Below, one piece after another: positions 6,833 to 12,400 of a stretch of DNA of 12,400 nucleotides. The translations under genes and the position numbers were made by a program. Source of the DNA: Endozoicomonadaceae bacterium (GTDB lineage Bacteria; Pseudomonadota; Gammaproteobacteria; Pseudomonadales; Endozoicomonadaceae); assembly GCA_023146365.1 (NCBI GenBank), contig JAGLCE010000068.1, positions 1 to 12,400 of the forward strand, read 5' to 3'. The first letter of the stretch is position 1. Every line of letters begins with the position of its first letter. The notes under the pieces are model-generated. The model did no database searches. It was given only the letters and a program-made list of their open reading frames with translations, and had not been told where the DNA came from.

Positions 6833-8422
6833 CTATCGATCTGTTTCGTCAGCGAAGTATTGTGCTAGGAAGGAGTCGAAGTTTACCGTGTCGGCGTCTT
6901 CTATCGCCTGCTGGTCTCGAATGGATTGGCTGGCGAGTTCTGAAAAGTAGTTCATTTTGGAATCGTTGCAAGGGATAGCTCTGAAGTAATCCGAGTGAGT
7001 GCTGGACAGCACTTGTGCCATATCGATAAAACTATTGTTATGCTTGGTTAAGGTTTGCAGCACTTGGGCGGACGGTGTTCGTTGACTGTCGTTGAGTGTG
7101 TGTCGTTGTTGGTGCAGGCTGACGGAGAAGTCATCGGTGGCGTGGATGCTATCCAAGAGCGCTGCGACGGGTTTCATTTGATCAATAAGCGTCAGCCCCC
7201 ATTGGGTCATGGATATTGCCTGATCATGATTTTCCAGCATTAAGCCGGGACGACGTCCTTCATTAACGGTTTTTTCGAAGTTGCGAGCAATAGCCTCACT
7301 TTCAGCGTTTTCAATAGTAGGGCTCTCTTCCAAGGCGCAGTAAATGAGAAAGATATCTAAGAAGCGTGACTGAACGGCATTAATACCGAGTGGAAGGAGT
7401 GGGTTCAGATCAAGGCAGCGGATTTCGACATACTCAACGCCACGTTCACGCAGGGCCGTGATGGGTTTCTCGCCGGAGCGTGCGACACGCTTAGGTCGAA
7501 TCGCGCTATAGTATTCATTTTCAATCTGGAGCAAATTAGTGCTTAACTGTCGATATTCACCCTCTTTTTTGAGACCTATTTTTTCATAGTCGGCATAGGG
7601 GGTATGAATGGCTAGGTATAGATTTTTCGTATACTCAGTTAGATTGTCGTAGCTGATATTCAAGGATGACTGGGCGTTGCTGGTGTAACCCAGATCACTC
7701 ATCCGCAGTGAGGTGGCCCATGACATAATACGTGTAGTGTCGCCGATGGATTCTAGTGGCAGGGCGCAGTGGGGCTGGCTCTCCAGAAAGCATTGATCCA
7801 TAGCTGGCGATGCACCGAACAGATACATCAACAGCCAAGCGTATCGGCGGAAATTACGAATCAGTGCAAAATAGCCTTTCGACTGCCAGTCGATCAGTTC
7901 ATCCTCGCTATTCTCCAGAGAGTGAAGCAGTGACCAGAAGGTGTCAGGCAGTGAGAAGTTGTAGTGAATTCCGGCGATGACTTGCATGGCTTTGCCATAG
8001 CGATGAGCCAGCCCCAGACGATAGACAGACTTCATCTTCCCTCTATGAGAAGTACCGTACCAAGCAATCGGAATCTGGTCATCGCCTTCAAGGATGGGCG
8101 GCATGCTGGAGCCCCAGAGGCTTTCAGTGGGGTCAATCTGTTTCAGCGTGAAACTGTGCAGTTCTTCGAGAAAGTTCAGTGTGGAGCCAATGTCTTGATA
8201 GGTCGGTGTGATGAATTCCAGCAGAGCTTCGGAATAATCGGTCGTAATATAGGGGTGTGTCAAGGTTGCGCCGACACTTTTCGGGTGCGGGGTCTGAGAC
8301 AGACGGTTGTCAGGCGTTACGCGCAGGCCTTCTTTTTCGATACCATGAAGGATCTGGCGTAGGCAGTTGTGATGTTCAGCCTTTTGGAGCGCCTGCATGC
8401 GGCGTGTGAATATCTGGGACAA
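6833..8422 (-). CDS. gshA: glutamate-cysteine ligase (gamma-glutamylcysteine synthetase)
   Basis: GshA catalyses the ATP-dependent first step of glutathione synthesis, joining glutamate and cysteine in the cytosol. The 529-residue protein matches the proteobacterial type 1 enzyme (E. coli 518 aa) along its length. Landmarks are GIEKEGLRV (27-35), ITTDYSEALLEFITP (59-73), GxHYNFSLP (about 150-160), YLFGASPA (about 200-208), SDLGYTSNAQSSL, and IRPKRVARSGE followed by VEYVEIRCLDLNP. The start is TTG at 8422, with AAAGG spaced 7 nt. The first in-frame ATG is eight codons later and has no such site. E. coli gshA is also known to start with the weak codon TTG, so a low-efficiency start may be a conserved feature. 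The gene heads the run into dsbB. Glutathione feedback inhibition is typical of the family. Confidence 0.97.
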   Translation of the reverse strand: MSQIFTRRMQALQKAEHHNCLRQILHGIEKEGLRVTPDNRLSQTPHPKSVGATLTHPYITTDYSEALLEFITPTYQDIGSTLNFLEELHSFTLKQIDPTESLWGSSMPPILEGDDQIPIAWYGTSHRGKMKSVYRLGLAHRYGKAMQVIAGIHYNFSLPDTFWSLLHSLENSEDELIDWQSKGYFALIRNFRRYAWLLMYLFGASPAMDQCFLESQPHCALPLESIGDTTRIMSWATSLRMSDLGYTSNAQSSLNISYDNLTEYTKNLYLAIHTPYADYEKIGLKKEGEYRQLSTNLLQIENEYYSAIRPKRVARSGEKPITALRERGVEYVEIRCLDLNPLLPLGINAVQSRFLDIFLIYCALEESPTIENAESEAIARNFEKTVNEGRRPGLMLENHDQAISMTQWGLTLIDQMKPVAALLDSIHATDDFSVSLHQQRHTLNDSQRTPSAQVLQTLTKHNNSFIDMAQVLSSTHSDYFRAIPCNDSKMNYFSELASQSIRDQQAIEDADTVNFDSFLAQYFADETDR

Positions 8423-8445
8423 TTAATGACCTTTTAATGACCTTT
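8423..8445 (-). repeat. 11-bp tandem duplication carrying the gshA Shine-Dalgarno
   Basis: TTAATGACCTTT occurs at 8423-8434 and again at 8434-8445 (period 11). On the minus strand this gives two AAAGG sites in tandem. The downstream one is 7 nt before the TTG start and the other 18 nt before it, so only the first is correctly placed. It looks like a replication-slippage duplication. Confidence 0.85.
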
Positions 8446-8462
8446 GCGTAGCGAGATTGATC

Positions 8463-8491
8463 GTTACTGGCTGTGCTCAAGCCAGTGTAAC
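8463..8491 (-). promoter_or_regulatory. hairpin in the gshA leader
   Basis: ACTGGCT (8466-8472) and AGCCAGT (8480-8486) are perfect inverted copies around a 7-nt loop. The stem continues with GTT (8463-8465) and AAC (8489-8491) across a 2-nt bulge, for 10 pairs in all. It lies about 40 nt upstream of the gshA start codon. No T-run follows on either strand, so it is not an intrinsic terminator. A leader regulatory structure or mRNA stabiliser is possible. Confidence 0.5.
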
Positions 8492-8654
8492 CAGCGCCCT
8501 GTAGGCTGTTCATTCTGTTTTACGTCAGTTTGAAAGTGCCAGCCACTATTGTAATGCTGTTATTCACTTTGCATCTTCCCACTGTATTTTCGCACTGACC
8601 AGAGATATTCAACAAGTAATGTTTTGAGTTGAAAGTAATGGAACGTTATTTTCC

Positions 8655-8670
8655 CACTCTCCAGCGAGTG
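8655..8670 (-). terminator. small hairpin right after the tex stop codon
   Basis: CACTC (8655-8659) and GAGTG (8666-8670) form a perfect 5-bp stem with a 6-nt loop beginning 2 nt past the tex stop. On the minus strand it is followed by GGGAAAATAACG rather than a T-run, so intrinsic termination is doubtful. It may be a 3'-end stabilising hairpin, and read-through from tex into gshA is possible. Confidence 0.3.
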
Positions 8671-8671
8671 C

Positions 8672-10996
8672 TTAACGGCGCAATTTTTTGGCGTTGGCAA
8701 ACAGATTGGCAAAGGTGCCGCTATCGTTGGTTTTTTGCTGTTTATTTTGAGAACGTTCTGCCTGACTGGAGGGAGGCTTGGTGTGTTTCGCTCGCGGTTT
8801 TTGATGATTGTCAGACTGGCTTTCAGCGATGTCGGACATCCGCATCGACAGAGCGATTCGACGGCGCGGAATATCGACTCCCATCACTTTGACTCGAACC
8901 ACATCACCGGCCTTGACCACTTCGCGCGGATCCTTAATGAAGGTGTTGGAGAGGGCGGAAATATGTACCAGACCATCTTGGTGGATGCCAATATCTACGA
9001 ATGCGCCGAAGTTAGTGACGTTGGTCACCACGCCTTCCAGCTCCATGTTGAGTTTGAGGTCTTTCATATCCTCAACACCCTCCTGGAACATTGCGGTCTT
9101 GAACTCTGGGCGCGGATCCCGACCTGGCTTGTCCAGCTCGCTGATGATATCCGTCACTGTGGGAATACCGAAGAGTTCACTGGTGTAGTCGGCAGCGTTG
9201 AGTGATCTTAGGAATGCGGTGTCGCCGATTAGACTGCGCAGATCACGCTCGCAGCGAGCGGCAATGGCTTGCACGACCGGATACGTTTCCGGATGTACTG
9301 CAGAAGAGTCCAGCGGATTATCACCATTCATGATGCGCAGAAAGCCAGCGCATTGTTCAAATGTCTTGTCGCCCAGGCGTGGTACGGCTTTCAGCTGATC
9401 TCTACCGAGGAATGCACCGTTTTGGTTACGATATTCGACAATGTTGTTGGCAATGGTCGTGTTGAGACCGGCAACACGAGTCAGCAGTGCGCCAGATGCC
9501 ATGTTGACGTCAACACCGACAGCGTTGACACAGTCTTCTACGACACCATCGAGCGAGCGAGCCAGCAACGTCTGATTGACATCGTGCTGGTATTGGCCAA
9601 CACCGATAGCCTTAGGGTCAATCTTGACCAGTTCTGCTAGCGGATCCTGCAAGCGTCGGGCAATGGATACTGCGCCACGGAAAGTAACATCCAGATCCGG
9701 AAATTCTTTAGCGGCTGTTTCGGAAGCTGAATAGATTGATGCTCCTGATTCACTGACCACTACTTTGGATAAATTGAGTTTGGGGAACTGTTTGATCAAT
9801 TCTGCAGCAAAACGGTCTGTCTCACGGGATGCGGTGCCATTACCGATGGCGATCAATTCAACGTTATGTTTCAGGGTGAGTTTGGCGATGGCCGCCAGAG
9901 AGTCATTCCAGCGATTTTGAGGGACGTGAGGAAATATAGTGGTGTGATCTAACAATTTACCAGTCGAGTCGACAACAGCAACCTTGACACCGGTACGCAG
10001 ACCTGGATCCAGTCCCAAGGTGATACGGGGACCTGCTGGCGCTGCCAGAAGTAGATCATGCATGTTTTTGGAGAAGACTTTGATCGCTTCTTTTTCTGCT
10101 GATTCACGAACCCGAGTCATTAATTCCGTTTCTATGTGGGGAAGCAGTTTGACTCGCCAGGTCCAGCGCACGACTTCGTGTAGCCATTTGTCGGCAGCAC
10201 GGTTCTCATTTTTGATCTGCCAGCAACGAGCAACCATGCCTTCACATGGGTGGGCCTGAGTTCGGTCTTCAGTGCCTTCTATCGTAATAGAGGCTTGTAG
10301 AAAGCCTTCGTTGCGACCGCGGAAAATGGCGAGTGCTCGGTGTGACGGCACTTTGCTGATCGGTTCGTTATGCTCAAAGTAGTCACGGAACTTTTCACCT
10401 GCCTGTTCTTTGCCAGCGATGGCGCAGCTACTCATACGACCTTCCTCCCACAAGAATTTTCGCAGTGAGCCGAGTAGTTCGGCATCCTCACTGAATTTTT
10501 CCATGAGAATATATTTGGCACCGTCCAGCGCTGCTTTGGTATCAGCAACGTTGTTTTCGGCATTAATAAATTGGATCGCTTCTTGTTCTGGGTCAAGTGT
10601 CGGATCGGCTAGCAGATCGTCGGCCAGCGGTTCAAGGCCAGCTTCGCGGGCGATCTGAGCTTTGGTGCGACGCTTGGGTTTGTAAGGTAGGTACAAATCT
10701 TCCAAACGGGTTTTGGTATCAGCTTCCAGGATCGATTTTTCCAGTTCTGGGGTAAGTTTTTCCTGTTCACGGATGCTGGTTAGAATGGTGTTGCGGCGCT
10801 CTTCCATGTCTCGCAGATAGTGAAGACGCTCCTCTAGGTTTCGCAGCTGGGTATCATCCAGTGCACCGGTGATCTCTTTTCGGTAACGGGCGATAAACGG
10901 AACCGTGGCTCCTTCATCCAGTAGCTTAACCGTAGCGGTGACTTGTTGTGGTCGTACATTCAACTCTGCAGCGATGCGCTGAAAGATGCTATCCAT
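8672..10996 (-). CDS. tex: Tex transcription accessory protein (YhgF), S1 RNA-binding
   Basis: Tex is a cytoplasmic nucleic-acid-binding protein related to eukaryotic Spt6, linked to transcription and to expression of toxin and stress genes. The protein has 774 residues (E. coli YhgF 773) and matches it throughout. In order it has an N-terminal Tex helical/HTH region (1-190, with LLDEGATVPFIARYRKE near the start and LEDLYLPYKPKRRT around 100), a YqgF/RNase H-like fold from about 325 beginning LGLDPGLRTG (D330), helix-hairpin-helix motifs (about 500-560) and an S1 domain (about 655-722, with VTNFGAFVDIG and DGLVHIS). A basic, glutamine-rich low-complexity tail follows. The ATG at 10996 has only a weak AGAG-type ribosome site, but the N-terminus aligns with the family. 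It has its own promoter about 40 bp upstream and lies 249 nt before gshA. Confidence 0.97.
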   Translation of the reverse strand: MDSIFQRIAAELNVRPQQVTATVKLLDEGATVPFIARYRKEITGALDDTQLRNLEERLHYLRDMEERRNTILTSIREQEKLTPELEKSILEADTKTRLEDLYLPYKPKRRTKAQIAREAGLEPLADDLLADPTLDPEQEAIQFINAENNVADTKAALDGAKYILMEKFSEDAELLGSLRKFLWEEGRMSSCAIAGKEQAGEKFRDYFEHNEPISKVPSHRALAIFRGRNEGFLQASITIEGTEDRTQAHPCEGMVARCWQIKNENRAADKWLHEVVRWTWRVKLLPHIETELMTRVRESAEKEAIKVFSKNMHDLLLAAPAGPRITLGLDPGLRTGVKVAVVDSTGKLLDHTTIFPHVPQNRWNDSLAAIAKLTLKHNVELIAIGNGTASRETDRFAAELIKQFPKLNLSKVVVSESGASIYSASETAAKEFPDLDVTFRGAVSIARRLQDPLAELVKIDPKAIGVGQYQHDVNQTLLARSLDGVVEDCVNAVGVDVNMASGALLTRVAGLNTTIANNIVEYRNQNGAFLGRDQLKAVPRLGDKTFEQCAGFLRIMNGDNPLDSSAVHPETYPVVQAIAARCERDLRSLIGDTAFLRSLNAADYTSELFGIPTVTDIISELDKPGRDPRPEFKTAMFQEGVEDMKDLKLNMELEGVVTNVTNFGAFVDIGIHQDGLVHISALSNTFIKDPREVVKAGDVVRVKVMGVDIPRRRIALSMRMSDIAESQSDNHQKPRAKHTKPPSSQAERSQNKQQKTNDSGTFANLFANAKKLRR

Positions 10997-11033
10997 GGGG
11001 TGCTCTATTGACTAGATCTGAAATAAAAAAGGA

Positions 11034-11062
11034 ATTATACGGCAGTTAATGACCGATGTCGT
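11034..11062 (-). promoter_or_regulatory. sigma70 promoter for tex
   Basis: On the minus strand the -35 is ACGACA (plus-strand 11057-11062), the spacer is 17 bp, and the -10 is a perfect TATAAT (plus-strand 11034-11039). Transcription would begin near 11027, about 30 nt before the tex ATG. The spacer contains GGTCATTAA, a 9-mer also found twice at the gshA ribosome binding site. Confidence 0.6.
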
Positions 11063-11162
11063 TCATCCTTTAATGGTCTGTTAATGATTTCGCTTTATGG
11101 AATCCTAGGTCTTAGATTTCCACAATAACCTGAATCCGTGACTTTAAAACAGAAATAATTAC

Positions 11163-11191
11163 CTTAACCCCCAGAAAGTATAGGGCTTAAG
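11163..11191 (-). terminator. possible terminator hairpin downstream of hslO
   Basis: CTTAA (11163-11167) pairs with TTAAG (11187-11191), and part of CCCCC (11168-11172) with GGG (11183-11185), leaving a small internal loop. On the minus strand the stem is followed by GGTAATTATTTCTGTTTT, which is T-rich but not a clean run. It lies about 60 nt past the hslO stop, so it may end that transcript before tex. Confidence 0.3.
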
Positions 11192-11196
11192 AGGTA

Positions 11197-11218
11197 AAAT
11201 ACACATCTGTGAGTATTT
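11197..11218. repeat. 6-bp inverted repeat in the hslO-tex gap
   Basis: AAATAC (11197-11202) and GTATTT (11213-11218) are exact inverted copies around 10 bases. Further toward hslO, GTGAAAT (11239-11245) is inverted to ATTTCAC (11215-11221), so the same bases could fold in either of two ways. No T-run follows directly. It may be part of the hslO transcript end. Confidence 0.35.
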
Positions 11219-11252
11219 CACTTGCAGGGTGAGTTTTCGTGAAATCCAAGAA

Positions 11253-12134
11253 TCAATGCAGTGTTTTAGCATGGTTTTGTGTCGATGCAAGCAATGCTGC
11301 GACATCTTCGGCTGAGAAGCTATAGCGAGTATTGCAGAACTGACAGTCCATGTTGACTGCGCCCTGTTCTACTAATATATCATTGAGTTCTTGCGGGTCA
11401 ACGGTCTGCAGGGCTATCGCGGTGCGTTCACGTGAGCAGGTGCAGCGATAACTGACGGGTTCGGCATCAAACAGGCGAATATCTTCTTCGTGAAAGAGTC
11501 GATACAGCATGGTTTTAGTATCTATAGTGAGTAATTCTTCATCCGTCATGGTTTGAGTTAGCGTGGTCAGGTAGTTCCAGTGCTCTTCGCGAAGCGTTTC
11601 ATCATTCTCAATATTGGCCGGTAGCGCCTGTAATAAAAATCCACTGGCACATTGACCGTCGGATGCCAGCCAGATGTTGGTCAGAAGCTGTTCGGACTGT
11701 TGAAAATAATTGGTAAAACAGTTGGCAAGTGTTGGGCTTTTCAGCGGTACGATGCCTTGATGTCGCTTGCCTTGGACGGGATCAATTGTGATGACCAGTT
11801 GGCCGTCAGACAGTAGCATCTGAAAATCAGCATTATCCGCAGGCTCTTCTTTCCAATGGGCGATGGAGCGAAAGGTGCGCTGATTCGTGCACTCGACCAT
11901 TAGTACAGATACCGAGCCGTTGGAGCGAGCTTGCAAGCTCATGGATCCATCGAATTTCAGGGTCGTGCTTAGTAGCACTGCGGCGGCGGCCATTTCACCC
12001 AGCAGGCGACGAATGGCGATTGGGTAGGCGTGAGGCTCGAATGCCGATTGAAGGCTGCTGTTGAGTTCGACACGCTCGCCGCGAACATCGATGTTTTCGA
12101 AAAGGAAGCGTTGTGCAGTATCCGAGATAGTCAT
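11253..12134 (-). CDS. hslO: Hsp33 redox-regulated chaperonin
   Basis: Hsp33 is a cytoplasmic holdase chaperone switched on by oxidation. Four C-terminal cysteines bind zinc when reduced and form disulfides under oxidative stress, exposing the substrate-binding surface. From the ATG at 12134 the protein has 293 residues (E. coli 292). The zinc ligands are present as CTC (C231, C233) and CQFC (C264, C267), nearly the E. coli positions. Other landmarks are RFLFENIDVRGERV near the N-terminus, TLKFDGSMSLQ, the YFQQSEQLLT region, and EELLTIDTKTMLYRLFHEE. A second in-frame ATG at 12152 would add six residues. It has no Shine-Dalgarno, while the 12134 start has a distant GGGA and a family-like N-terminus, so the choice is not firm. 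The gene is followed 256 nt later by tex. Confidence 0.96.
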   Translation of the reverse strand: MTISDTAQRFLFENIDVRGERVELNSSLQSAFEPHAYPIAIRRLLGEMAAAAVLLSTTLKFDGSMSLQARSNGSVSVLMVECTNQRTFRSIAHWKEEPADNADFQMLLSDGQLVITIDPVQGKRHQGIVPLKSPTLANCFTNYFQQSEQLLTNIWLASDGQCASGFLLQALPANIENDETLREEHWNYLTTLTQTMTDEELLTIDTKTMLYRLFHEEDIRLFDAEPVSYRCTCSRERTAIALQTVDPQELNDILVEQGAVNMDCQFCNTRYSFSAEDVAALLASTQNHAKTLH

Positions 12135-12183
12135 TAACGCAGAATTTCCCATGATCAGTAGTCTGGTAACAGTCGTTTTGACG

Positions 12184-12215
12184 AACAGGTATCGCTAACG
12201 ACCATTATGCCTGTT
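12184..12215 (-). promoter_or_regulatory. hairpin in the hslO leader
   Basis: AACAGGTAT (12184-12192) pairs with ATGCCTGTT (12207-12215) over 9 bp with one GU pair, around a 14-nt loop. It lies 49 nt upstream of the hslO start at 12134. If transcription starts near 12229 this stem would be in the leader RNA. Confidence 0.4.
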
Positions 12216-12234
12216 GCGTGGGGTTGCCTCGGAT

Positions 12235-12240
12235 AGTATA
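12235..12240 (-). promoter_or_regulatory. possible -10 box for hslO
   Basis: On the minus strand TATACT (plus-strand 12235-12240) matches five of six -10 positions. The -35 region at 16-18 bp is poor, and no sigma32 heat-shock pattern (CTTGAA with CCCCAT) was seen at proper spacing. Low certainty. Confidence 0.25.
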
Positions 12241-12280
12241 ACGCTAATTTTCGGGAAATAATGTGATCATATTAGAGACT

Positions 12281-12308
12281 ATGGTTAGGCAGAATGGTTA
12301 GGCAGAAT
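12281..12308. repeat. 13-bp tandem duplication upstream of hslO
   Basis: ATGGTTAGGCAGA occurs at 12281-12293 and again at 12294-12306, with two more matching bases after. The rest of 12241-12400 shows no recognisable gene. A 33-codon frame on the plus strand from ATG at 12294 to a stop at 12393 has no supporting evidence. Confidence 0.85.
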
Positions 12309-12400
12309 TCTGTTTCAGAAGGAATGGAGGCTATTTTCACGCTATACGGAATTTTCGGTGACCAGCCAGCCTGTAAACTGTCGGGTCTCGCCTGATTATA

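Noticed and set aside
7964..8362. 132-codon plus-strand frame inside gshA
   Set aside because: It is antisense to conserved GshA sequence, with no homology or promoter evident.
8735..9205. 156-codon plus-strand frame antisense to tex
   Set aside because: It lies wholly inside the well-supported tex gene on the other strand, has no family resemblance and no ribosome site. It is a shadow of codon use in tex.
12294..12395. 33-codon plus-strand frame near the right edge
   Set aside because: It begins inside the 13-bp duplication, has no good Shine-Dalgarno and matches no known family.
12153..12400. Sigma32 heat-shock promoter for hslO
   Set aside because: No CTTGAA-type -35 was found at proper spacing from a CCCCAT-type -10. 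The only CCCCAC-like stretch lacks a partner.

Overview
This window reads as ordinary chromosomal DNA from a gammaproteobacterium. Nine of the ten genes match Enterobacterales or Pseudomonadota housekeeping families closely enough to be named from protein sequence alone: yheS, brnQ, nfo, an lrgA/lrgB (cidA/cidB) pair, dsbB, gshA, tex (yhgF) and hslO. The tenth is a small zapB-like coiled coil. The gene mix and moderate base composition would suit a marine Oceanospirillales- or Alteromonadales-like bacterium, but that lineage is an inference. There are no tRNA or rRNA genes, no CRISPR array, no insertion sequence and no phage genes.

Layout. Positions 1-118 are non-coding as far as can be seen, apart from an open frame running in from the left edge, and begin with a 9-bp tandem repeat. 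The plus strand then carries yheS (119-2038), a 366-bp gap, and brnQ (TTG start, 2405-3736). A bidirectional terminator hairpin at about 3759-3787 separates brnQ from everything to its right, which all lies on the minus strand. Read in the direction of transcription, from right to left, the minus-strand genes are hslO, tex, then a tight run gshA, dsbB, lrgA, lrgB, nfo, and finally zapB with its own strong promoter.

Functional themes. The gshA-dsbB-lrgA-lrgB-nfo run (8422 down to 4283) looks like one operon. Its gaps are 41, 0, -11 and 66 nt. It combines cytosolic thiol chemistry (glutathione synthesis), periplasmic disulfide formation (DsbB), a two-component membrane pair of the holin-like/pyruvate-transport class, and oxidative DNA damage repair (endonuclease IV). 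Next door lie hslO (redox-activated Hsp33) and tex (transcription accessory RNA-binding protein), so the right two thirds of the window has a redox and stress flavour.

No clear novel system was found. The points most worth a second look are the redox/LrgAB/Nfo operon, an 11-bp tandem duplication that doubles the Shine-Dalgarno sequence in front of a TTG-started gshA, a leucine-rich mini-ORF upstream of brnQ, and several perfect inverted repeats in the gaps.
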